Shown: piece by piece, positions 1 through 7,054 of the stretch
Position numbering within the stretch: position 1 is the stretch's first letter
How the letters are laid out: every line of letters begins with the position of its first letter
Assembly: GCA_020831805.1 (NCBI GenBank)
Contig: JAFIFX010000020.1
Coordinates: 1 to 45,029 of the forward strand
DNA from: Planctomycetota bacterium
GTDB lineage: Bacteria; Planctomycetota; Phycisphaerae; Phycisphaerales; UBA1924
Direction: 5' to 3'
Length of the DNA stretch: 45,029 bases
Made by a program: the position numbers and the translations under genes
The notes under the pieces: model-generated
What the model was told of the DNA's origin: nothing
Database searches by the model: none
What the model saw: only the letters and a program-made list of their open reading frames with translations

Positions 1-52
1 CTCGTCCCCGTCGCTGACGCTCAGGGCTTCTTTCGGGCTCGGCGCATCGCGG
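1..52. repeat. 52-bp terminal direct repeat, left copy
   Basis: The first 52 bases are identical to the last 52 bases of the window (44978-45029). The core, GACGCTCAGGGCTTC, sits in non-coding sequence at both ends. Either the contig is a circle of 44,977 bp whose ends overlap, or the assembly stopped at a repeat present more than once in the genome. Chromosomal housekeeping genes in the window favour the repeat explanation. Confidence 0.9.
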
Positions 53-115
53 CTCTCGGCCGTCTCCCTGCCGCGGTCCACGCACGAGTTTCACGCGGGA
101 TCCGTCTGATCCGCC

Positions 116-136
116 GGGGGGGGCGGGGGGGCGGGG
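116..136 (+). repeat. G-run tract downstream of the HMA lipoprotein gene
   Basis: Runs of 8, 7 and 4 G separated by single C lie 10 bases past the stop of the lipoprotein gene. By splitting the long runs this satisfies a G-quadruplex pattern. On the minus strand it is a C-rich transcript tail; whether it stalls transcription is unknown. Confidence 0.5.
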
Positions 137-145
137 ATCCGGGCG

Positions 146-553
146 TCAGGGCGATTCGACCATGCCGCGGTAGGTGAAGCCGGCGTCGGTGACGATGTGC
201 TCGAGCGACGCCGGGGCGACGGCCGCGCCGCTGGTGGGGGTGATGAAGACCCGTCCGGCGCGGAGCACGACGCGGGCCTCGGACACACCGCTGACGGTGC
301 GCAGGCGTCCGGCGAGCATGTCGGCGCAGACGGGGCAGTCCACGCCATCCACACGCAGGGTGATGGTCTCGCCGGGCCGGGGCGTCGGGGTCTGATCCCC
401 GGGTGAAGTCGGGGGGGGCGGGGGGGCGGGGGGGCGGGAGACCTGCGGGCCGCGCTCGCCGGGCGGGAGCGGGTCGATATCCCAGGTGCTGCAGCCGGCG
501 AGCAGCACCGTTGCGACGATGCCGAGCAGGATGGCGGGGCTCGTGCGGAGCAT
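146..553 (-). CDS. Lipoprotein with heavy-metal-associated (HMA) domain
   Basis: Predicted envelope lipoprotein of 135 residues. A hydrophobic signal ends in a lipobox LLAGC with the acylated Cys at 21, followed by a Pro-rich linker (about 40-62, containing PAPPPPP) and a C-terminal HMA-like fold (about 63-130) with the metal-binding pair C73-x-x-C76 (CPVC). HMA domains bind soft metals such as Cu(I); they are usually cytoplasmic or fused to P-type ATPases, so a lipid-anchored one is unusual. The tail GFTYRGM is shared with the lipoprotein at 1473-1844, so the two are paralogues. I chose the ATG at 553 because it places the signal peptide at the N terminus; an in-frame GTG at 589 would add 12 residues. 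It is the last gene of a minus-strand cluster. Metal specificity cannot be read from sequence. Confidence 0.8.
   Translation of the reverse strand: MLRTSPAILLGIVATVLLAGCSTWDIDPLPPGERGPQVSRPPAPPPPPTSPGDQTPTPRPGETITLRVDGVDCPVCADMLAGRLRTVSGVSEARVVLRAGRVFITPTSGAAVAPASLEHIVTDAGFTYRGMVESP
411..438 (+). repeat. G-run tract inside the lipoprotein linker codons
   Basis: G8-C-G7-C-G7-C-G3 on the plus strand, encoding the proline run of the lipoprotein linker on the minus strand. It has four G-runs and so is a G-quadruplex candidate inside a coding region; the coding demand for Pro (CCN) may be the whole explanation. Confidence 0.5.
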
Positions 554-631
554 GACAAAGTCTATGGGCGATCGCAGATCGGGAATCACCGGGCGGGCCT
601 TCCGGCCGCGCCCGGCGGGGGAGGACGGGGG

Positions 632-1468
632 TTAGAACAGCACGCGGACGCCCAGGGCCAGGCCCCACTTGGTCTCCGCGCGGTGATCGATGTCACGGGC
701 GGCGGGCAGGATGACCGAGGCCTCGGCGGCCCAGCGTCGGGCCTCCCACAGCAGGCCCGGGGCCAGCCGCCACTCCGTGTCGCCGTTGGTCTCGTAGTCG
801 ACGAACGACTCGATGACCGCATAGAAGGAGCCGGCGGTGTCGCTGGTGTAGGCGGCGGGGCTGAGCCGGTAGAGGTAGCTGGTCTCGATGGTCAGCAGGT
901 CGTCGCGGCCCATGCCGGCGCTGACCGGGTTCTCCAGCCCGTCGGTGGCGAACTGGTAGCGTGCCGCGGCGTTGACGCCGTGGCGGCCCTCGACCATGGT
1001 GAAGACCAGCCCGAGGAACGGGTCGACGCCGTCGGTGGAAAGATCGCCCGAGCCGGTGGGCAGGCGCACGCCGCCGAGGGCGGCCAGGCGACGCGTCTCG
1101 ATCGGGCCGGTGTCGTGCTGCCAGAAGCGCCACTTGAGGCCCAGGCTGATGTCGCCCAGCCCGGCCGCGTTCGCGGCGCTGTCGCTCCGGTCCCGCTCGC
1201 GCACAGCCGGGATGTCCGCGACCGCGGCCAGCGCACCGGTCAGCCCCAGCGTCAGGCGTGTGTTGAGGACGAGCCGGTCGATGTCGCGGTCGTCGAGTTC
1301 GTAGCGGGTGAAGCGCACCTGCTCGCGGAAGGTGATGCGGCCCTTGGGCGGCTGGGTGGCGGCCTCGGACAGGTTGGCCTCCTGGGCGTGCGCGCCCGGA
1401 GCGGCCAGGCCCAGTGCAAGCCACCCGGCGAGCGCGAGGGCCCGCCGGGCGTGGGTGCCGGTGGTCAT
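632..1468 (-). CDS. Outer-membrane beta-barrel protein, Phenol_MetA_deg-like
   Basis: 278 residues with a clear Sec signal (cleavage likely after AHA, residue about 28). The rest alternates short amphipathic strands and Gly-rich turns, with segments such as GDISLGLKWRFW, GVRLPTGSGDLSTDG and GLVFTMVEGRHGVNAAARYQF, and ends in a terminal Phe (GVRVLF), as outer-membrane barrels do. The GDISLGLKWRF and RLPTG segments recall the family annotated as 'MetA-pathway of phenol degradation' transporters (PF13557), whose true substrates are mostly unknown. It starts 4 bases after the stop of the HMA lipoprotein upstream and is followed by a second HMA lipoprotein, so a role in metal passage or sensing across the outer membrane is an inference from context. 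Confidence 0.75.
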   Translation of the reverse strand: MTTGTHARRALALAGWLALGLAAPGAHAQEANLSEAATQPPKGRITFREQVRFTRYELDDRDIDRLVLNTRLTLGLTGALAAVADIPAVRERDRSDSAANAAGLGDISLGLKWRFWQHDTGPIETRRLAALGGVRLPTGSGDLSTDGVDPFLGLVFTMVEGRHGVNAAARYQFATDGLENPVSAGMGRDDLLTIETSYLYRLSPAAYTSDTAGSFYAVIESFVDYETNGDTEWRLAPGLLWEARRWAAEASVILPAARDIDHRAETKWGLALGVRVLF

Positions 1469-1472
1469 GGGC

Positions 1473-1844
1473 TTACTCCTTGATGCGCATGCCGCGGTAC
1501 GAGAAGCCGCCGTTGGTCACCGCGCGGGTCAGCGCCCGTCGCGAGACGGTGGCGCCCTCGGCGAAGGTGACATCGACGGTGCCGCTGTCGAGGTTGACCT
1601 TCGAGTCGGTCACGCCGTCGACATCGGTCAGCAGCACATAGATCGACTCGGCGCACATCGGGCAGCCGAGACCCTCGACGGACATGACCACGCCGGGGCC
1701 GGTGATCTGCTCGGGCAGGTCCTGGTCGAGTTCGGCGCGGGTCTGGGTCGAGCCGCAGCCGGTGGCGAGCAGGGCCGCGGACAACGCGAAGCCGGAGAGG
1801 GCCGCGGCGGCGAGGCGGGCGGCACGGTGATTCAGAGAAAACAT
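1473..1844 (-). CDS. Lipoprotein with HMA domain, paralogue of 146-553
   Basis: 123 residues: signal with lipobox ending LLATGC (Cys30), then an HMA-like domain with the pair C61-x-x-C64 in GLGCPMCAESIY, a second strand-helix unit (VDGVTDSKVNLDSGTVDVTF) and the tail GFSYRGM. The start at 1844 is set by an AAAGGA ribosome-binding site 6-8 bases upstream; earlier in-frame starts would bury the signal peptide. It sits 4 bases before the beta-barrel gene, so the two are almost certainly co-transcribed. Predicted to hold a soft-metal ion at the periplasmic face. Which membrane it is in is not clear: residue +2 after Cys is Gly, not Asp, so an inner-membrane retention signal of the E. coli type is absent. 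Confidence 0.82.
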   Translation of the reverse strand: MFSLNHRAARLAAAALSGFALSAALLATGCGSTQTRAELDQDLPEQITGPGVVMSVEGLGCPMCAESIYVLLTDVDGVTDSKVNLDSGTVDVTFAEGATVSRRALTRAVTNGGFSYRGMRIKE

Positions 1845-1933
1845 GGTGATTCCTTTCGGTTCCGGCGCGCCGGGCGGCGCGCGGGTGGGTGTTCTGTCAC
1901 GGACGATGGATGCACGCGCGGGGACCGCGCGGG

Positions 1934-2314
1934 CTAGGTCGTCCAGACGCACACCACGGAAAGGAAGTCACCGACAGGAGCAGCGTGGCTCGGCGGGGCG
2001 CGGGGGGCAGCGTCGCGGAGCAGCGTCACGGGAGTGAGGGCCTCGCGCCAGACGGGGCCGGCGCTGACACCGACCGGCCGCGGCAGATCGCTCTTGGTCG
2101 GCGGGACCGCCGGGGCGGGGTCCCGGTCCGGGCCGGGGTCGTTGATCGTGCACGGGCAGGCGTCGAACGCCGAGCACAGCGGGCAGCAGTCGCCGGCCAG
2201 CGGGCAGGACGCCGTCTGCTGCGAGACGAACCGGCTCGGCTCCGGCGACAGCATCACCACGCCCCGCAGGGGGTGGATCAGCAGCAACAGGATCAGGAAC
2301 CAGTGGGCCGTCAT
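1934..2314 (-). CDS. Small Cys-rich exported or membrane-anchored protein
   Basis: 126 residues of unknown family. The N terminus (about 4-22) is a hydrophobic helix with HPLRG after it, which may be a signal anchor. Residues about 37-55 hold a dense Cys cluster (CPLAGDCCPLC followed by CPC; six Cys within about 18 residues), followed by a Pro-rich, low-complexity tail. Cys clusters of this density suit metal chelation or disulfides. Its start overlaps the stop of the regulator gene by 4 bases (ATGA type), so it is translationally coupled. The reading frame is long and coupled, which supports it being real, but the C-terminal half has little structure and I do not recognise homologues. Confidence 0.6.
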   Translation of the reverse strand: MTAHWFLILLLLIHPLRGVVMLSPEPSRFVSQQTASCPLAGDCCPLCSAFDACPCTINDPGPDRDPAPAVPPTKSDLPRPVGVSAGPVWREALTPVTLLRDAAPRAPPSHAAPVGDFLSVVCVWTT

Positions 2315-4053
2315 CGGTTCGGATCACCCCGCTTCGTGTCCGGATTATTCCCGCCAGGATTCACGGGGGGCGCGGCGGGCTTCGGCGCAGGGTGGAGGCT
2401 TTCCCGCACCAGCATGAGGGCCTGGCGGATGGCCCGGCGTTCGGCCCGGGCCAGGTGCAGGGCCCGCTTGCCCATGCTCGACGCGACCGCTTCGAGTGTT
2501 TGGGGCGGGTCGCCGCTGAACCCGAACCGGCGGGCGAGCAGGTCCCGGTCGTCGGGCTCGAGCCGGCCCAGCACGCCCGCTATGCGCGGATCGGGACCGA
2601 GCCAGGCCTGCCAGGGCGCGATCCGCCGGGTCCAATCGGGCACGGGGACGCCCGCGGGGGTGCGTCGGGCGGCCCGGCCGGGCTCGGCGGTGCGGGCGAT
2701 GTCGGGGATGCCGGCGGCCCAGCGGCTCAGGGCCAGCGAGACGGGCGCGGCCAGGCGCCCGCCGCGGGCCGGGTCGTGGCGGTCGATGGCGTCGGCCACC
2801 ACCGCGATCGCGCCCATCGCCAGGTCGCGCGAGCGGGCGGGCCCGAGCGCGTCGAGCGGCCCGCCGAGGCGCTGCTCGAGGGTGTCGATCGCCAGCCGGA
2901 ACTGGGACTCGGCCAGCACGGCCTTGATCATGGCGGCCCGGCGGAGCAGGGTCTCGATCTCGTCCAGGTCCGCGCCGGAGACCGAGGCGGTGGGCAGGGC
3001 GCCGATGCGGGCCCCGGCGGCGGTGACGAGGGCGCGGTAGGCCTGCATCCGGGCCCGCTCGGCGGCCGGGGGGACGGCGTGGCGCACGCGCATCCGCTCG
3101 ATGAGGGCGGCCAGCTCGGTCGGCGCGTCGGTCAGCCGGTCGATCCGGGCGGCGGGCTGCTCGCAGGCGGGGCCGGGGTCCGAGGAACCGTCCGCCGGGA
3201 GGCTCAGATCGCGGAGCAGGTCGGCGCGGCCCTCGTTGAGGGCCCGGATGACGGCGCTCTTGCGCCGCCCGGCCCGCTGGGCGAGCCGGGCGGGTTCGAT
3301 GCCGCGGGCGACGGCGCGGACCGCCAGCAGGCGCTCGCGCCGGGTCGGGGGGCCGGGCTCGGGGAAGAGCGGGTCGGACCGGGACTCGTCGGCCCGGCGG
3401 AGCAGGCGACGCACGCCCTCGTGGCTGCGCCCGGTCCGGGCGGCGAGGCGCTGGGCCACGCGGTTGAGCGACCAGCCGAAGCGGCCGCGGTAGCGTTCGG
3501 CGCGGCGGAGCAGGCGGTCGGCGTCGGTCGGTTCGAGCCTGGAGAAGCGGGCCGCCTTGCCCAGCCGGTCGGCGTGGCGCCGCTCGAAGGCCTCGACCCC
3601 GGCCCGCGAGAAGACCAGGGCCCGGTGGCCCGAACCGAGGTCGACCCGGCGGGCGACCAGGCCGAGCCGCCGGTAGCGTTCGAGCGTGCGTCGGGTGATC
3701 CCCCACCGCTTGGTCAGCGTGACGACGGTCTCGCAGGGCTCGGACAGGTCCGCCTGGGTCAGACCGGCGGACTCCGAGAGCCGCTCGGCCAGGGCGGAGA
3801 GGTCGCCCCGCAGGGCGGCGCCGGGCAGCATGCGGGGGGTGGCGATCTCCGGGCGGTAGCCGGTGATGCGGAAGACGATGAAGTCCTCGGGGTAGAGCCC
3901 GTCGTCCTCGATCTGGGCGGCCAGCTCGTCGATGCGGTCGAGGTGGCGCACGAGGGAGCGGCGCGAGCCGAATCGGAGCTGCTCGCCCAGCTCGGCGATG
4001 ACCTCGGTCCTGGGTGCGCTGACTCTGGGCATGGGACGGTTCCGACGGGCCAT
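2311..4053 (-). CDS. Regulator with MerR-like helix-turn-helix and sigma-70 region 4-like C terminus
   Basis: Predicted DNA-binding regulator of about 580 residues, Arg/Ala-rich. Around residues 113-164 there is a MerR/HTH_17-like segment (RWGITRRTLERYRRLGLV, then a wing-like stretch). Around 488-541 the pattern LEPDDRDLLARRFGF...PQTLEAVASSMG...RAERRAIRQAL resembles sigma-70 region 4, whose usual form is LRLRFGL...LTLEEIG...VRQIE.A. Regions 2 and 3 are not obvious, so it need not be a functional sigma factor. The start is uncertain: ATG 4053 is preferred, ATG 4032 and an upstream ATG at 4188 are alternatives; the latter would overlap the divergent CLC promoter. It heads the metal cluster and may control it; that is inference from position. 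Confidence 0.65.
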   Translation of the reverse strand: MARRNRPMPRVSAPRTEVIAELGEQLRFGSRRSLVRHLDRIDELAAQIEDDGLYPEDFIVFRITGYRPEIATPRMLPGAALRGDLSALAERLSESAGLTQADLSEPCETVVTLTKRWGITRRTLERYRRLGLVARRVDLGSGHRALVFSRAGVEAFERRHADRLGKAARFSRLEPTDADRLLRRAERYRGRFGWSLNRVAQRLAARTGRSHEGVRRLLRRADESRSDPLFPEPGPPTRRERLLAVRAVARGIEPARLAQRAGRRKSAVIRALNEGRADLLRDLSLPADGSSDPGPACEQPAARIDRLTDAPTELAALIERMRVRHAVPPAAERARMQAYRALVTAAGARIGALPTASVSGADLDEIETLLRRAAMIKAVLAESQFRLAIDTLEQRLGGPLDALGPARSRDLAMGAIAVVADAIDRHDPARGGRLAAPVSLALSRWAAGIPDIARTAEPGRAARRTPAGVPVPDWTRRIAPWQAWLGPDPRIAGVLGRLEPDDRDLLARRFGFSGDPPQTLEAVASSMGKRALHLARAERRAIRQALMLVRESLHPAPKPAAPPVNPGGNNPDTKRGDPNR

Positions 4054-4172
4054 CGGCCCGGACGCCCGGGCGGCTGCTGAGCCTATCTGTGCGTCGGCGG
4101 GCGGGGCGTGGTTCGGGCGGATGTCCCGGATTCGGGCGCGGGGGCGGGCCGCGGGCGGTACCATCGGGCCTT

Positions 4173-6035
4173 GTGGACGATCCGACACACCACATCGGGG
4201 CCCGCGGCCTGCCTGTCGGGCCTCATTTTTTGCGTCGGTGGACGCGCGAGCACCCGGACGCCTGGCTGAACATCATCGGCGCGTTGATCGGCGTGGCGAC
4301 GGCCGTCGGCGCGATCGCGTTCGATGCGGGGCTGACCTGGGCCGAGCACACGAGCGAGCATTATCAGGGCGTGCTGCAGATGGAGGGGCGGGGCATCTGG
4401 GTGCTGCCGCTGATCCCGATGCTCGGGGCGTTGATCACGGGGGTCCTGGTGTACTTTTTCGCGCGGGACGCGGCGGGGCACGGCGTGCCGCAGGTACTCG
4501 ACGCGATCGTGCGCCGGGGCGGGGAGATCCGTGCGAAGACGGGGATCGTCAAGGTGCTCGCGTCGATCGCGACGGTGGGCTCGGGCGGTTCGGGCGGGGC
4601 GGAGGGGCCGATCATCCAGATCGGGTCGATGATCGGCTCGGTGATCGCGCGGGCGCTGGGCATCGCGCGGGCGCAGGTGGGCACGCTGGTGGGCTGCGGG
4701 GCGGCGGCGGGGATCGCGTCGATCTTCAACGCGCCCATCGCCGGGGTGTTTTTCGCGGTGGAGATCCTGCTGCGGGACTTCTCCCTGCGTGTGTTCACGC
4801 CGATCGTGATCGCCAGCGTGTTCGCGACCGGGCTGACGCAGGTGATCTTCGCGGAGAACGAGGCGATCTTCGCGGTCGAGCTGCCGCGGTATGTGTTCAC
4901 GCCGGCGGAGCTGCCGGCGTTCATCGTGCTCGGGCTGCTGTGCGCGGTGGGGTCGTGGCTGTTCACCTGGGTGCTGCACAGGGGCGAGGATCTGGCCGAG
5001 CGCCACATCCGCGTGCACCCGATCTTCCGGCCGGTGGCCGGTGCGTTCCTGCTCGGCCTGCTGGGGATCGCGGGGCTGATGCTCTTCCGCGGGGCGGGCA
5101 CGACGACGCCGGGGCTGGAGACCGGGGCGGTGCCGAGCTTCTTCGGCAACGGGTACGCGACGATCCGCCAGTTGCTCGAGCCCGGCGCGTACCTGAGCGG
5201 GCTGGCGTGGGGGGCGGCGGGGCTGCTGCTGGTGCTCACGGGCTTCAAGATCCTCGCGACGACGCTGACGCTGGGGACGGGCGGCTCGGGCGGGGTGTTC
5301 GCGCCGAGCCTGTTCGTGGGGGCGACCATCGGCGGGGGCTTTGGCATCGCGCTGGACACGCTGGGGCTGATGCCCGAATCGGCCACGCCGGCGCAGTACG
5401 CGCTGGTGGGCATGGCCGCCCTGGTCGCGGGGACCACCTTCGCGCCGATGACGGCGATCCTGCTGCTGTTCGAGATCACGCGCGAGCCGAAGGTGCTGGC
5501 GCCGATCATGCTGGCGGCGATCGTCTCGACGATGCTCAGCCGCAAGCTGATGCGCGACTCGATCTACACCGCCAAGCTGCGCCAGCAGGGCGTGCGGATC
5601 GGCACGGGGCGGGACCTCTCGGTGCTGCGGCATGTGCATGTGTCGTCGGTCGCGTCGACCTCGCTGCCGCGCGAGCCGATCTACGCCTCGGACCCGTTGA
5701 GCAAGCTGATCACGCTGCACGCGTACCACAACATCCCGGATTTCCCGGTGGTCGACGACGCGGGGCGGTACATCGGCATGGTGACCGGCGCGGACATGCG
5801 CACCGCGCTGATCGACCGCGAGGCGATCCCGCTCCTGCTGGTGGCCGAGCTGATGCGCACCGACCTGCCGACCGTGCGGGCGGACGAGACGCTGGACGCG
5901 GCGCTGGAGAAGTTCGCCAGCCACGATGTGTCCAGCCTGTGCCTGGTCGACGCGTTCGAGGGGACGCGCCCGATCGCGCTGATCACGCGGGCGAAGGTGA
6001 TGGCCCGCTACCACGCCGCGCTGGATGAGGATTGA
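4173..6035 (+). CDS. clcA: CLC-family chloride channel/transporter with C-terminal CBS pair
   Basis: About 620 residues if GTG 4173 is the start (GTG 4089 would extend it by 28 low-complexity residues). Anion-pathway motifs are all present: GHGVP, GSGGSGGAEGP with the gating Glu at about 144, and GTGGSGGVFAPSLF; the segment NAPIAGVFFAVEILLRD follows helix F. In E. coli ClcA the proton glutamate 203 follows another Glu; here the pair appears as E197-I198, so the internal proton glutamate looks absent, as in true channels. About 495-615 holds two CBS domains (VVDDAGRYIGMVTGADMR; VSSLCLVDAFEGTRPIALIT). It is not a CLC-F fluoride exporter, which has a different first motif. Divergent from the regulator gene; followed 1 base later by a DUF4190-like gene. 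Confidence 0.92.
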   Translation: MDDPTHHIGARGLPVGPHFLRRWTREHPDAWLNIIGALIGVATAVGAIAFDAGLTWAEHTSEHYQGVLQMEGRGIWVLPLIPMLGALITGVLVYFFARDAAGHGVPQVLDAIVRRGGEIRAKTGIVKVLASIATVGSGGSGGAEGPIIQIGSMIGSVIARALGIARAQVGTLVGCGAAAGIASIFNAPIAGVFFAVEILLRDFSLRVFTPIVIASVFATGLTQVIFAENEAIFAVELPRYVFTPAELPAFIVLGLLCAVGSWLFTWVLHRGEDLAERHIRVHPIFRPVAGAFLLGLLGIAGLMLFRGAGTTTPGLETGAVPSFFGNGYATIRQLLEPGAYLSGLAWGAAGLLLVLTGFKILATTLTLGTGGSGGVFAPSLFVGATIGGGFGIALDTLGLMPESATPAQYALVGMAALVAGTTFAPMTAILLLFEITREPKVLAPIMLAAIVSTMLSRKLMRDSIYTAKLRQQGVRIGTGRDLSVLRHVHVSSVASTSLPREPIYASDPLSKLITLHAYHNIPDFPVVDDAGRYIGMVTGADMRTALIDREAIPLLLVAELMRTDLPTVRADETLDAALEKFASHDVSSLCLVDAFEGTRPIALITRAKVMARYHAALDED

Positions 6036-6036
6036 C

Positions 6037-6358
6037 ATGGGATTCGAGAACGCCCCGAAGATGTCGAGGCCGTCCGAAACCGAGGTGTCCGGCACGCGGC
6101 CCGGCGTCGACCCGGCCCGGCCCGCCGCGAGGTACCGCGGCGCGGGCGCGTGGGCGCTCGGGATCGGGATCCCGGCGTTCTGCTTCTGGTACATCGCGCC
6201 GGTCGTGATCGTGATCGGCGTCATCGGCATCGTGCAGGGCGCCAGAACGGGCGACAAGCGGGACAGAGGCTTTCGCGATCGCCGGGCTGACCCTGGCCCT
6301 GCTCGGGCTGCTGCTGGCGGGGATGCGTCTGCTCACGAGTGTGGCCGCGACGCTGTGA
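6037..6358 (+). pseudogene. DUF4190-like two-helix membrane protein, frameshifted
   Basis: Starts at ATG 6037 behind a GAGG site in the end of the CLC gene. The first 78 codons give a Pro-rich N terminus, a hydrophobic helix (GIGIPAFCFWYIAPVVIVIG) and a basic loop (GARTGDKRDRG). In the next frame the expected second helix continues at once as AFAIAGLTLALLGLLLAGMRLL and stops at 6358. Removing one T from the TTT at 6271-6273 restores GFAIAGLTLALLG, the usual second half of DUF4190-like proteins. So either one base was inserted (real mutation or sequencing error) or a frameshift is used in expression. Without correction the frame runs into random Arg-rich sequence to 6447. Confidence 0.7.
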
Positions 6359-6421
6359 GCGGAGCGGCTTCGCGGCGCGTGGCCCGCTCAAACCGTGCGC
6401 GGCTTTTTTGGGTTGCGGTGC

Positions 6422-6799
6422 TCACTCGCGCACGCGGCCGCCGGTGAAGACCCGGCCGGGGTACAGCTCGTCGTAGCACACGAAGACCTGGCCGGGCTCG
6501 AGCCCCAGGCAGCCGGCCAGCGTGCGCCCGACGGCCTCGACGGTGCGGGCGATCACCTCGTCGGAGCGCCCGTGGAAGGCGGAGATGCGGGCGATGGGGT
6601 CGTGGGATTCCTGCGGCTGGGTCGCGGGGGCGTGGCCGCGGACGACATAGCCGCCCGGCGCGATGGGCTTCCAGACGGCCCAGACCACGCCGGGCTCGCA
6701 CTCGATGGCCGACGCGAGCGCGAGGGCGACGCGGTCGAGCACCTTGGGGATGTCCACGGACGCGGGCTGGGGCAGTGCGGCGATCTCGACGATGGGCAT
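6422..6799 (-). CDS. Tautomerase-superfamily protein
   Basis: 125 residues. The N terminus MPIVEI puts a proline at position 2, which becomes the catalytic N-terminal Pro once Met is removed, the hallmark of 4-oxalocrotonate tautomerase-like enzymes. At 125 residues it is twice the 4-OT length and close to the single-chain cis-CaaD or malonate semialdehyde decarboxylase size, made of two beta-alpha-beta units. Substrate cannot be assigned; no aromatic degradation genes are nearby. It faces the DUF4190 gene tail-to-tail and stands alone. Confidence 0.75.
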   Translation of the reverse strand: MPIVEIAALPQPASVDIPKVLDRVALALASAIECEPGVVWAVWKPIAPGGYVVRGHAPATQPQESHDPIARISAFHGRSDEVIARTVEAVGRTLAGCLGLEPGQVFVCYDELYPGRVFTGGRVRE

Positions 6800-6828
6800 G
6801 GCGTGAGCGTATCCCGGCGCCCGGTGCC

Positions 6829-6852
6829 GTGCTCTTCGTCCGCGAAGAGCAC
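6829..6852. repeat. Perfect hairpin repeat, copy A
   Basis: GTGCTCTTCG (6829-6838) and CGAAGAGCAC (6843-6852) form a 10-bp perfect stem around a TCCG loop. A near copy lies at 6961-6984 and a third at 44663-44686. It sits in the non-coding gap between the tautomerase and purB and looks like a dispersed palindromic (REP-like) element. Confidence 0.7.
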
Positions 6853-6870
6853 GCCTTCCGACCCGAGGTC

Positions 6871-6908
6871 ACCACAGAGCACACGGAGCACACAGAGAAA
6901 CACAGAGG
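6871..6908 (+). repeat. CACAGAG direct-repeat tract
   Basis: Irregular tandem units of the CACAGAG / CACACGGAG type between two copies of the hairpin repeat. The unit resembles the CGCAGAGG unit at 44775-44877. No coding capacity in the region on either strand that I can support. Confidence 0.6.
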
Positions 6909-6960
6909 CCGGAGCAAACCCGGATCCGGACCCCGGCCACAGCTTCTCTCGCCGGGTGTT

Positions 6961-6984
6961 GTGCTCCTCGTCCGCGCGGAGCAC
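6961..6984. repeat. Hairpin repeat, copy B
   Basis: GTGCTCCTCG and CGCGGAGCAC around the same TCCG loop as copy A, with one mismatch in the stem. Together copies A and B bracket the CACAGAG tract, about 70-90 bases upstream of purB. Confidence 0.65.
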
Positions 6985-7054
6985 GCCCTCCGCGGACAAG
7001 ACCAAGCCCCATCCCCGCACGCGCGTTCGGGGCTCTTTCTTCCTAACCTTGCCC

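Noticed and set aside
4173..6035. CLC gene as a fluoride exporter with a fluoride riboswitch upstream
   Set aside because: The motif is GAEGP as in chloride CLCs, not the CLC-F form, and 4054-4172 shows no crcB riboswitch core.
6871..6908. CACAGAG units as a CRISPR array
   Set aside because: Units are 7-10 bases with irregular spacing and no unique spacers; no cas genes nearby.
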